Positions 46,183-53,965 of a stretch of 64,000 bases of DNA are shown piece after piece. Below the pieces are notes generated by a model. It was not told where the DNA came from. It worked only from the letters and a program-made list of their open reading frames with translations, and did not search any database. The first letter of the stretch is position 1; every line of letters begins with the position of its first letter. The position numbers were made by a program, and so were the translations under genes. The DNA comes from Arthrobacter sp. CDRTa11 (lineage in GTDB: Bacteria; Actinomycetota; Actinomycetes; Actinomycetales; Micrococcaceae), in the NCBI RefSeq assembly GCF_026427775.1, contig NZ_CP044532.1:310001-374000 (forward strand), in the 5' to 3' direction.

Positions 46183-48774
46183 TCAGCCGCCCCACATGGC
46201 CTGGTTCAGGGGAGTCACCGTCATGCTTTCGAGCCGGGCGCTTCCTCCTTCGGAAAAGACCGAGATGCTGGTGGCCCCGGCAGCTGGAAAGACCTGGTCC
46301 GTGATGGTGGTCAGTCCGTCCTGGGCGAAGAGTTCCACGGATGAACGGTCAACGTACAGGCGCAGGCGGAGCCGGCCATTGATCAGCTCAACCCGCGGGT
46401 CCTCCACTGAACTGAAGGCCGGATGGAACCCCTCGTTGCCGGAGTTGGTCCTGTCGATGGAGAGCCGTTTAGTGGACGAAGCATAGCCGATTCGGGTTGC
46501 TTCGGTTCCGTTGCCAAGGACCTTCAGGCCAAACGACGACGCCGTCCCCGGAGAGAATTCGGCGTCAACCTGGACCACGTCCCCTGTGACTGGAAGTGTG
46601 GTTGTTCCCGGCGCGATGTCCTTCGCCGGCGCCGTGTACGTGGCTGCCGTGTTCTTCAAGGCATCGGCCTGGGACACCACCTGCTGCCGCAGCCGCGGCC
46701 CCATGGACGTCTGGGTCAGTACCACTTCACGCGGCAGGGCCATGGCCCCGCGCCACGTTGTGGAGGGAGTGTCCTGGCCGTAGTCCCAGTTGTTCATCCA
46801 GCCCAGCATGATGCGCTTGCCGCCGGGAGCATTGTTGAAGGACACCGTGGCGTAGTAGTCCCTGCCCCAGTCCAGCCAATCGTGCTGCTCGAGGTGGGAG
46901 GCATCGGAGGAAACGAACTCATCCGCCAGGATGTGTCCCCAGCCTCCGCGGTTGTTGTCCACGATCTTGATGGTGGCCTGGCTGCCCTTATAGGCGCTGA
47001 CGTCCCAGGCTTTCCACTCGAGGTGTTCGGAATCGTTGCCGGTGGCGGTACGGACGGTCTGACCATTGACCACCAGGTTCACGGTGGTTTCCGCGCTCCT
47101 GGGCTTCGCCGGTTCCGAACCAAGCACCATGTGGTCAAGTGTGAGATGGCCCCATGGCCCCGTTGCGTTATCCACAACCCGGATGCGGGCGATCTGGCCG
47201 TGCCAGGGGGAAACGTCCCAGTTCTGCCAGTTCAGGTCTCCTGAATTCGTTCCGGTTGCGGTACGCACCGGCACGCCGCCCACCAGCAGCTCAACCTGGA
47301 GATTCCCGTCCGTGCGGCTGCCTCCGCCCAGGAGGAATCCAATGTTGGTGTCGGTCAGGTAAAACTCGGGGGACGTGATGGCGCCGACATTGTTGTCCTG
47401 GTGCGGGCCCCCTTCGAACGTGTTGATCCGTTTCCCGATGGCGAATTCACCGCCCGACGTCGAGGGGTTCAGTGCCGCCTGGAAGTCGCCGGTGAGCTGC
47501 CAGCCGGCTTGTGTGAGCGTTCCAGGGTAGTCGAAGCCGTCGAACAGCAGATATCCCGGAGGGGCCAGGTTTCCCGGCTGCTTGCCGGGTTCCTGCGGGT
47601 GCTTTCCGCCTCCGGCCAGGAAGTTGAGGTAGTCCTTGTCCACTGTGAATGGTGCTGATTCCATGGTGCCCACGGGAGCGTCTCCGCCGTGGAAGCCGTT
47701 TACCATCCCGGCTCCGATATTGCCCGTGACCGCCATTTGTCCTTGAAGACTTCCGGCGGCGGGAGCGCTTCCCCAGGGGCCGGAACTGTTCGACGGATCG
47801 TTCTGGACGTTCCAGCCGCTGTAGCTGCCGCCGTTGAAGCCGGCAAGGACGTTGCCGGGTGGAAGCTGGCTGGCGGGATCGATATTCTCGGCGGCAAACG
47901 TTGTGCCGTTGAAGGTTCCAACGAAGTATTGTCCGCCGCTTCCGCCGGCGACGGCTCCGGGGTTGATGTTCACGGCGAGGACCCACTTGACGTTCTGCGG
48001 GTCTCCGTCGACGGCGAGGGGGAACAGATCCGGGCATTCCCACTGCCCGCCCGTCGCATTTGCCGGACCAAAGTCGTCCAGGTAGTTCCATTGCTTCAGG
48101 TCATTGCTCTTGTAGAAGAGGACCCGGTGCTCGTCCGCTTCAACCGCGGCCATCACCCAGTAGTCCGGGCCGCTCGGGTTGTCGTACCAGAAGACCTTGG
48201 GGTCGCGGAAGCCGGAGGTGTTCCTGCTGAGGACCGGGTTGTTGGCGTACTTGGTCCAGGTCTGCCCATCGTCGGTGCTGAACGCCAGTGATTGGGCTTG
48301 TTTGCCGGCGAGGGTGGGGTGGGCTGCAGTGTAATTGCTCGTGTAGATGGCCACCAGTGGCGGATTTTGGAGAGTCCCCAGTCCGCTGGTGTTCTGGGTG
48401 TCCACCACTACGGACCCGGAGAAGATTTCCTCAATAACCTGGCCGGATCCGTTGAAACTCCGCGGGATGGCGAGCGGCTGTTCCTCCCAGTGGATCAGGT
48501 CGGTGGAGGAAGCGTGGCCCCAGCTCATGTCCCCCCAGCGTGTCCCGTTGGGGTTGTACTGGTAATACATGTGGTATTTCCCGTTGTGGAAGACGAGCCC
48601 GTTCGGGTCGTTCATCCAGTTCGCTTTCGGCGTGTAGTGCAGGTACGGCCGGTATTGCTGTGTGGCCGGGTCCGGGTCGGTGGCCTGGGCGGTACTGGCG
48701 GCGACGCCGAATGAGGCGGCGGTGAGTGCCACCGCCACTCCGATCGACATCATGGCTTTGGTGCGTCTTGTCAT
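46183..48774 (-). CDS. Secreted GH32 fructan hydrolase with nested inserted modules
   Basis: An 863-residue exported beta-fructosidase. Signal peptide about residues 1-31. GH32 motifs: nucleophile Asp56 in WMNDPNG, Arg190-Asp191-Pro192 in FRDPKVF, acid/base Glu246 in WECPDLF. Residues about 302-628 interrupt the propeller before its last part resumes at WLDWGRDYYATVSF (about 633). The insert has two related beta-modules, one inside the other. The C-terminal beta-sandwich is normal (SSVELFAQDGLTTITDQVFP). It probably acts as exo-levanase or exo-inulinase outside the cell; linkage preference cannot be told. It converges with hpt and shares strand with the GH91 gene upstream. Confidence 0.9.
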   Translation of the reverse strand: MTRRTKAMMSIGVAVALTAASFGVAASTAQATDPDPATQQYRPYLHYTPKANWMNDPNGLVFHNGKYHMYYQYNPNGTRWGDMSWGHASSTDLIHWEEQPLAIPRSFNGSGQVIEEIFSGSVVVDTQNTSGLGTLQNPPLVAIYTSNYTAAHPTLAGKQAQSLAFSTDDGQTWTKYANNPVLSRNTSGFRDPKVFWYDNPSGPDYWVMAAVEADEHRVLFYKSNDLKQWNYLDDFGPANATGGQWECPDLFPLAVDGDPQNVKWVLAVNINPGAVAGGSGGQYFVGTFNGTTFAAENIDPASQLPPGNVLAGFNGGSYSGWNVQNDPSNSSGPWGSAPAAGSLQGQMAVTGNIGAGMVNGFHGGDAPVGTMESAPFTVDKDYLNFLAGGGKHPQEPGKQPGNLAPPGYLLFDGFDYPGTLTQAGWQLTGDFQAALNPSTSGGEFAIGKRINTFEGGPHQDNNVGAITSPEFYLTDTNIGFLLGGGSRTDGNLQVELLVGGVPVRTATGTNSGDLNWQNWDVSPWHGQIARIRVVDNATGPWGHLTLDHMVLGSEPAKPRSAETTVNLVVNGQTVRTATGNDSEHLEWKAWDVSAYKGSQATIKIVDNNRGGWGHILADEFVSSDASHLEQHDWLDWGRDYYATVSFNNAPGGKRIMLGWMNNWDYGQDTPSTTWRGAMALPREVVLTQTSMGPRLRQQVVSQADALKNTAATYTAPAKDIAPGTTTLPVTGDVVQVDAEFSPGTASSFGLKVLGNGTEATRIGYASSTKRLSIDRTNSGNEGFHPAFSSVEDPRVELINGRLRLRLYVDRSSVELFAQDGLTTITDQVFPAAGATSISVFSEGGSARLESMTVTPLNQAMWGG

Positions 48775-48810
48775 CGTTGACAGACCTTTCGTCGGGGCTT
48801 GCGTTGCAGT

Positions 48811-48855
48811 ACGACGACGGCGGACCCGCTCGTGGGGGGCGTCCGCCGTCGTCGT
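48811..48855. terminator. 15-bp inverted repeat downstream of GH91 gene
   Basis: Arms 48811-48825 and 48841-48855 are perfectly complementary with a 15-base loop. It lies between the GH91 stop (48872) and the start of the downstream GH32 gene (48774), both on the minus strand, so it may separate their transcripts or limit read-through. Confidence 0.6.
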
Positions 48856-48871
48856 TATTTATGCCGTGCGG

Positions 48872-50077
48872 TTAGGGCGTGGCCCTGAACGAGTGCGGAC
48901 TGCCATGGGCCTGGAACTCGGCGGAGGTTCCGCAATCCAGGACCTTTGTGCCGGCGGTAGCGGCATCAAGCACCACAGTCCGCACAGGCACTGAGGCCAC
49001 CGTGTTGTTGGTCGCTATGAAGTTGTTGTTGCCGGAGGCCACCAGCACCATGGTGGGCGGCTGGCTTGGCGGGTTTACCGATCCCGCCGGCACGTCGTAG
49101 CTGAAGTGGTTGCCGGTCACGGTGTTGCTGTTGCCGGCGACGTGGACCAGCCCAAAGAGGTCGTCCAGCCCGTTGTTGTACGGCTTGAGTGGATCGAACG
49201 GTTCCATCTGGCGAAGGAAGTGGTTGGACGCCACAAGATTTTCGGTGCAGCTGCCTTCGAAGTTGACCATGCCGGGGTAGAAGGCATGGAAGCGGTTGGC
49301 CGTGATGGCAGAGCGTGTGGAGTTCTTGAAATGCACGCTGCTCCGGCCGCGGGGAAAGACGTTGTTGCCGGTGACCAGCAGGCCCATGTGCCCCTCGGCA
49401 AAGATGGAGAAGCCCACGAAGCCGGCGCCGATCAGGTTGTCCGTCACCTTGGAGGCCTGGCCTGAGCCCGTCAGTTCAATGCAGCTGCCGCACTCTGCCA
49501 GGAAGTTTCCGCTGACACTGAGCGCGTCCGTGTCCTTGACCACCAGGCCATGCTCCAGATAGACCATTCCCACGCCCTCCACCCGGCACGCATCGTTGGC
49601 CGAGTCGAAGCGGATGCCGGTCTTGCCGTTGAGGTAGGAATTCTGGTTGGAGCCGAACGAGACGCCGTCGAGGCAGAAGTTTTCGAAGATGATGGAGCTC
49701 AGCCGGGGGTCACCTGTGCGGAAAACCCGGAACGCGTCCCCGTTGCCGTCCGTTTTCTCCACCCGGATCCGGCTGCCGCCCGGATTGACCTCGTGCCAGC
49801 CGGACGTGTTTCCCGCGTTGTAGCGGATGCTCAGGGAAGTGAACCCATGGCCCGAGCCGCGGATGGTCAGGAAGCTGATGTCCACGTTGACCCTGGTCTT
49901 CAGCGAATAATCCCCTGGCGGAATGTAAATCACCGCCCCGGGCTTTGAAGCCTGGCTGGTCTGCTGGGACTTTACGTCCGCAATGATGCTGTTGATGGTC
50001 AGCCCGATATCGGCATAAGGGGTGGCGCCCGGGTTTCCCGGGACGGTCCAGGTGGTCACGTCGTAGACAGTGGTCAA
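48872..50077 (-). CDS. GH91 protein (inulin fructotransferase family) with catalytic Asp replaced
   Basis: A 401-residue right-handed beta-helix protein of the inulin fructotransferase family, from TTG 50077 behind GAGGAG; the upstream frame is closed by a stop at 50090-50092, so no signal peptide is encoded. Family landmarks: YDVTTW, GAVIYIPPGDYSL, GSGHGFTS, NGKTGI, AECGSCIEL, NVFPRGRSSVHF, FYPGM and NGLDDL. The conserved acid pair 11 residues apart (Asp233/Glu244 in the Bacillus enzyme, from memory) would be residues 190 and 201. Glu201 is present; residue 190 is Gly (VSGNFLAEC). It may be inactive, altered in activity, or binding only. Confidence 0.85.
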   Translation of the reverse strand: MTTVYDVTTWTVPGNPGATPYADIGLTINSIIADVKSQQTSQASKPGAVIYIPPGDYSLKTRVNVDISFLTIRGSGHGFTSLSIRYNAGNTSGWHEVNPGGSRIRVEKTDGNGDAFRVFRTGDPRLSSIIFENFCLDGVSFGSNQNSYLNGKTGIRFDSANDACRVEGVGMVYLEHGLVVKDTDALSVSGNFLAECGSCIELTGSGQASKVTDNLIGAGFVGFSIFAEGHMGLLVTGNNVFPRGRSSVHFKNSTRSAITANRFHAFYPGMVNFEGSCTENLVASNHFLRQMEPFDPLKPYNNGLDDLFGLVHVAGNSNTVTGNHFSYDVPAGSVNPPSQPPTMVLVASGNNNFIATNNTVASVPVRTVVLDAATAGTKVLDCGTSAEFQAHGSPHSFRATP

Positions 50078-50193
50078 TGCTGGTGCTCCTCAGAATGTTG
50101 GCGGTGCAGTGCTCGTGCTGGTTACTGGTTGCTGCTCCTGGTGCAGAATAATGGTGCTGTCCACGTGGGTGCTGTGCAGGCGCTGGTGAAGCG

Positions 50194-50394
50194 CTACAGC
50201 AGGCCCACGATGGAGCGGTGGTCCGGCGGACCGGGACGGAGCGGACTGTCGTCGGGGTTATCTCGCCGGGCCACCATGGTGTTGGCGGCGCTGGCCTGCA
50301 CACTTGCGGCGCTGACCACGGCCAGCGCAACGAGCGACGCCGAGGCCGCGCGCAGTACGGACCTGCGGCTTGGGTGTGGCGGAATGGGATGCAT
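50194..50394 (-). CDS. Orphan Tat signal peptide ORF (66 aa), possible remnant of an exported GH91 start
   Basis: From ATG 50394, preceded by a strong AAAGGAGA site, this ORF encodes 66 residues: a polar lead, RRSVLRAA (twin-arginine motif), a hydrophobic stretch and an AQA-like cleavage region (SVQASA), then about 30 residues and a stop. It is a textbook Tat signal with almost no mature protein. The GH91 gene starts 116 bases later in another frame. Inulin fructotransferases are often exported with such signals, so this could be a detached leader or a real small secreted peptide. Confidence 0.55.
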   Translation of the reverse strand: MHPIPPHPSRRSVLRAASASLVALAVVSAASVQASAANTMVARRDNPDDSPLRPGPPDHRSIVGLL

Positions 50395-50484
50395 AGCGTT
50401 CTCCTTTGAACTGCGGCGGGATAACCCGCCAGCGAGTGGGGGCGGCTGCCACGGATCCGGAGAACTGATCCCCGGACGTGGGTT

Positions 50485-50519
50485 GCCAAAAAGTGCCAAA
50501 TCAGCCAAAATGTGCCAAA
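50485..50519. promoter_or_regulatory. Four helically phased GCCAAA repeats
   Basis: GCCAAA begins at 50485, 50495, 50504 and 50514, spaced 10, 9 and 10 bases, so all copies face one side of the helix. The last copy continues as CCAAAACGA, matching one half of the 17-bp palindrome at 50641. They lie upstream of the Tat ORF and may bind the same LacI regulator or an activator. Confidence 0.4.
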
Positions 50520-50601
50520 ACGATTTACCTTTGGCCGAAGCTCACTGTAGGGGCGCTCGCATCCCAGCGTCAAGAGTGGAAAGTTCTTGAGATGTGACGC
50601 T

Positions 50602-50631
50602 TGACACTTCATTCGAAAAAGGCCTAATGTG
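50602..50631 (+). promoter_or_regulatory. Promoter TTGACA-N18-TAATGT for the DFA operon
   Basis: TTGACA at 50602-50607 and TAATGT at 50626-50631 with an 18-base spacer, near consensus for a housekeeping sigma factor. The expected start is around 50638, directly before the palindrome at 50641-50657 and about 75 bases ahead of the binding-protein ATG. Confidence 0.55.
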
Positions 50632-50640
50632 TTGCCAAGT

Positions 50641-50657
50641 CGTTTTGGCAAAACGAT
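50641..50657. promoter_or_regulatory. Perfect 17-bp palindrome TCGTTTTGGCAAAACGA, likely LacI operator
   Basis: TCGTTTTG and CAAAACGA flank a single central base. It sits just after the predicted transcription start of the import/DFA operon, the classic place for a repressor. The LacI regulator encoded at 55405-56454 in the same operon is the expected binder, giving autoregulation released by an imported sugar. Confidence 0.55.
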
Positions 50658-50713
50658 TTTTCACCCCACAGACTGTCTCGCCATTCCGTTCGAGAGAAAG
50701 TGAGTCGACAGCG

Positions 50714-51991
50714 ATGTCCACTCGAAAAACCATCAACAGGTTCGCCACCATCGGCGGCCTCTGCACCGCCGTCGCCCTTGCGGCCACCGCGTGCGGCGCC
50801 GGGGGTCCGTCGTCGTCGGGTAGCGCCGCCAGCACCATCAACGTCCTGGTGGAGGCCGGCGGCCACGCCGAGCTGACTGGCGTTGCCGAACAGTGCAAGA
50901 AGGACGCGGGGATAGACGTCAATTTCGTCGAACTGCCCTACGACGGCATGTTCAACAGGCTTTCCAGCGAATTCTCCTCCGGCAACGTCTCCTTCGACGT
51001 CGCCGCCCTGGACTCCGTCTGGCTCCCCAGCTTCAAGGACGCCGTCCAGCCCATCGACGAACTCTTCACCGACGAGGCCAAAAAGGACATCTTCCCGGCC
51101 CTGGTGAAGGAAGCGAATGTGGACGGCCACTTCATTGGCATGCCGGCCTGGACCAACGCCGAAATCATCCTTTACCGCAAGGACCTCTTTGAGGACCCGC
51201 AGAACAAATCCGGGTTCAAGGCCAAGTATGGCTATGACCTCGCTGCACCCACCACCTGGAAGCAGTACCAGGAGGTTGCCGAGTTCTTCACCAAGGACGG
51301 GATGTACGGCACCGACGTGAAGGGCGGGGTGGAGACCGAATGGCTGGCCCACGTCCTCCAGGCCGGCTCCCCGATGGTGATAGATGACAAGAACAACGTG
51401 GTCATCGACAACGCCGCCCACAAGGAAGCGCTGGACTTTTACACCAGCCTGGCACCGTCCGCCCCGCCAGGGGCAGCGCAGGTTGACTGGGCCGCGGCGC
51501 AGAACCTGTTCAACCAGGGCAAGACTGCCATGACCCGGTTCTGGGCCCACGCCTACCGCCAGATCCCCAAGGATTCCCCGGTGGCCGGCAAGGTGGGTGC
51601 GGCTCCAATGATCGGCGGCAGCGCCGGGGTGGCCGGTGTTCCGGGCCCCTGGTACCTGTCGGTTCCGAAGGCCACCAAGAACGCGGACAACGCCAAGAAA
51701 TTCATCAAGTGCGCCTACGACCACAACAGCATGGGCATCGAGTCCAGCCTGGGCCTGGCCTCGCGCATCTCCGCCTTCGAGAAGTACCAGGACCAGCCGG
51801 GGTATGAAAGCTTCGGCCCCCTGATCGAAACCCTCAACGGGAAGGCCACCGCCACCCGCCCGGCCACCGAAAAGTGGCAGCAGATCGTGGACACCGTCCT
51901 GGTGCCGCTCCTGCAGAAGGCTGTGGCCGGCGGGGACTCCGCAACCCTCCTGGCAGACGCCAAGAAGCAGATCCAGGATCTCCTCAAGTAA
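50714..51991 (+). CDS. Sugar-binding lipoprotein of the fructan/DFA importer
   Basis: A 425-residue family 1 solute-binding protein from ATG 50714; the longer frame (50594) begins before the promoter and is not used. Type II signal peptide with lipobox LAATAC (Cys24). The mature part has the usual pattern (ELPYDGMFNRLSSEFSSGNVSFDVAALDSVW, ending with DTVLVPLLQKAVAGGDSATL). It should capture a difructose anhydride or short fructan for the permeases encoded next. Ligand is inferred from the downstream GH91 and GH32 genes. Confidence 0.9.
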   Translation: MSTRKTINRFATIGGLCTAVALAATACGAGGPSSSGSAASTINVLVEAGGHAELTGVAEQCKKDAGIDVNFVELPYDGMFNRLSSEFSSGNVSFDVAALDSVWLPSFKDAVQPIDELFTDEAKKDIFPALVKEANVDGHFIGMPAWTNAEIILYRKDLFEDPQNKSGFKAKYGYDLAAPTTWKQYQEVAEFFTKDGMYGTDVKGGVETEWLAHVLQAGSPMVIDDKNNVVIDNAAHKEALDFYTSLAPSAPPGAAQVDWAAAQNLFNQGKTAMTRFWAHAYRQIPKDSPVAGKVGAAPMIGGSAGVAGVPGPWYLSVPKATKNADNAKKFIKCAYDHNSMGIESSLGLASRISAFEKYQDQPGYESFGPLIETLNGKATATRPATEKWQQIVDTVLVPLLQKAVAGGDSATLLADAKKQIQDLLK

Positions 51992-52028
51992 GACTCCGTG
52001 GCCGGCACGTGACCCTGTGGCAGCAGCC

Positions 52029-52961
52029 ATGTCCGTGCCGGCCGCGGCCCCCAACCAGCAGAAGAGAAACACCGTGCGCATCTCCGATCGCCGCTTCGCA
52101 ATGTTCCTGATGGCCCCGGCGGCATTGTTCCTCGCCATTTTCGTGGCCTACCCGCTGTTCCGTCTTGTCACCGACAGCTTCTTCAAGATCTCGCCCATGG
52201 CCGGCGGGCCCCGTGATTTCGTGGGCCTGGACAACTACTTCCGGGCCTTCGCCTCTGAAGCCTTTATGGGCGCAGGATGGCGTACCTTGGCCTACACCCT
52301 GGTGGTTGTCACCCTCGAGTTTGCGCTCGGGCTTGGCATGGCCCTGCTGTTCACCATGCTGGGCCGCAATTCCCAGATCTGGCGGACTGTCTTCCTGTAC
52401 CCCCTGATGATCGCGCCCATCGTGGCAGGCCTGCTGTGGAAGTTCCTCATGATCGATAACTTCGGCCTGATCGGCACGCTTCTACACCAGGCTGGAATCC
52501 TGCAGAATCCCAACCAGATCGGCTGGTTGTCCGACCCCAACATCGTCCTTTTCTCCGTGGCGATTCCGGATATCTGGCTCACCACGTCGTTCATGTGCCT
52601 GGTGCTGTTCGCCGGACTGCAGAACATTCCGGGCGACCTCATCGAGGCGGCACGGCTGGACGGGGCACGCGCCCCCGCCATGCTGTTCCGCATCATCCTT
52701 CCCCTGCTCCGGCCCGTGATAGCCGTGGCACTGGTGGTGCGCGGCATCGATGCCGCCCGGGCCTTTGACACCATCCTCATCCAGACCAACGGCGGCCCGC
52801 AGTCCGCCTCGGAAACCATGAGCCTGCTGATTTACCGCACCATGATCCGCTTCGGCGATCCGGGGCTGGCAAGCGCCATGGGCACTATCTACCTGCTGGC
52901 CATGCTCGGCGTCGCCTTCTTCGCCGTCGCCACCATCTGGCGGCCAGGAAAGGACAACTGA
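52029..52961 (+). CDS. ABC transporter permease, MalF-like (fructan locus)
   Basis: A 310-residue CUT1 permease with six membrane segments. The EAA loop reads EAARLDGARAPAMLFRIILPL at about residues 204-224. Starts in frame are GTG 52017, ATG 52029 and GTG 52074; the last has AGAAGAG upstream and would remove 15 residues, so the exact start is uncertain. The stop overlaps the next start (TGATG). Confidence 0.9.
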   Translation: MSVPAAAPNQQKRNTVRISDRRFAMFLMAPAALFLAIFVAYPLFRLVTDSFFKISPMAGGPRDFVGLDNYFRAFASEAFMGAGWRTLAYTLVVVTLEFALGLGMALLFTMLGRNSQIWRTVFLYPLMIAPIVAGLLWKFLMIDNFGLIGTLLHQAGILQNPNQIGWLSDPNIVLFSVAIPDIWLTTSFMCLVLFAGLQNIPGDLIEAARLDGARAPAMLFRIILPLLRPVIAVALVVRGIDAARAFDTILIQTNGGPQSASETMSLLIYRTMIRFGDPGLASAMGTIYLLAMLGVAFFAVATIWRPGKDN

Positions 52962-53938
52962 TGAGCATCGCAGACCACCGCGTTGGCGGAAAACGCGCAA
53001 CACAAACCACCCCGCCGGCCCGTTCGTCGGCTTCCCTGAAGGGCGCAACGGCCCAGACGGACCTGGGAGGAGGCCGGAAGCGCCGGGCCCGGCACCACGC
53101 CGAGGGCCTCGAAGCGGGCCGGCGCAGCACCAGGACCCTGCTTTGGATCCTTTTGGCAATCGCCATGGTGCTCTACGGCTTCCCGTTCCTCTACCTGCTA
53201 TTTACCTCCTTCAAGACGCCGATCGATACCATCGCCGTTCCGCCCACCATCCTGCCCAGGGAATGGACGCTGGAGAACTACATCAACGCGCTGGGCCGCA
53301 ATGGAGTGCTGGCGTCCTTCATCAACAGCACCCAGACGGCCATCATCAGCACTGTCCTGTCTCTGGTGCTGGCGGTGCCGGCGGCCTACGGCATCACCCG
53401 GTACAAGACACCCAGCGGCCGGGTGTTCATCATGGCGGCACTCGTCACACGGATGGTGCCGCCGGTGGCCATCGGCATCCCGCTGGCTTCCATGATGGCG
53501 ACGGCGGGGCTCGCCGATACCCCCATCGCTCTGTCCATTGCCCACACCACCATTTCGCTGCCGCTGTCCATCTGGCTGATGGCCAGCTTCTTCGAAGCCG
53601 TGCCCAAGGACCTGGAGGAAGCGGCCACCGTGGATGGCTGCAGCAGGCTGGGCGCCCTGTGGCGGGTGGTCATCCCGGTGGTCTCCGGCGGCATCGCGGT
53701 CACCGCGATCTTCGCCTTCCTGGCCTCCTGGAACGAGTTCCTCTTCGCCCTCCTTATGACGGCGATCCGCTCCCAGACCACCCCGGTGGTCATAGCGAAT
53801 TTCCAGACCCAGTTTGGGCTTGACTGGGGATCCATGACGGCACTGGCCGCCGTGTACTCGATCCCGGTCATCCTCCTTACGCTTCTCTTGCAGCGCAAAA
53901 TCGTGGCCGGCATGACGCTGGGTGCCGTCAAGGGCTGA
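52961..53938 (+). CDS. ABC transporter permease, MalG-like (fructan locus)
   Basis: A 325-residue CUT1 permease with an extended charged N-terminus of about 60 residues before the first of six membrane segments. The EAA loop is EEAATVDGCSRLGALWRVVIP at about residues 221-241. It completes the importer with the MalF-like permease and binding lipoprotein. Like the other sugar importer in this window it has no ATPase gene beside it. Confidence 0.9.
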   Translation: MSIADHRVGGKRATQTTPPARSSASLKGATAQTDLGGGRKRRARHHAEGLEAGRRSTRTLLWILLAIAMVLYGFPFLYLLFTSFKTPIDTIAVPPTILPREWTLENYINALGRNGVLASFINSTQTAIISTVLSLVLAVPAAYGITRYKTPSGRVFIMAALVTRMVPPVAIGIPLASMMATAGLADTPIALSIAHTTISLPLSIWLMASFFEAVPKDLEEAATVDGCSRLGALWRVVIPVVSGGIAVTAIFAFLASWNEFLFALLMTAIRSQTTPVVIANFQTQFGLDWGSMTALAAVYSIPVILLTLLLQRKIVAGMTLGAVKG

Positions 53939-53965
53939 GCAATCACAACACAAAGGGAAGAACCA

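Larger units (their letters stand above)
50395..50713. promoter_or_regulatory. Divergent promoter region of the fructan locus
   Basis: This 319-bp gap lies between the Tat ORF (minus) and the binding-protein gene (plus). It holds no gene. It carries four phased GCCAAA repeats (50485-50519), a -35/-10 promoter (50602-50631) and a perfect palindrome (50641-50657), each listed separately. It is the regulatory hub of the locus. Confidence 0.6.

Noticed and set aside
49710..50651. 313-residue frame spanning the Tat ORF, the gap and the start of GH91
   Set aside because: It reads both neighbours out of frame and has no domain, so it is not a fused gene; frame and stop positions do not restore a signal-GH91 fusion.
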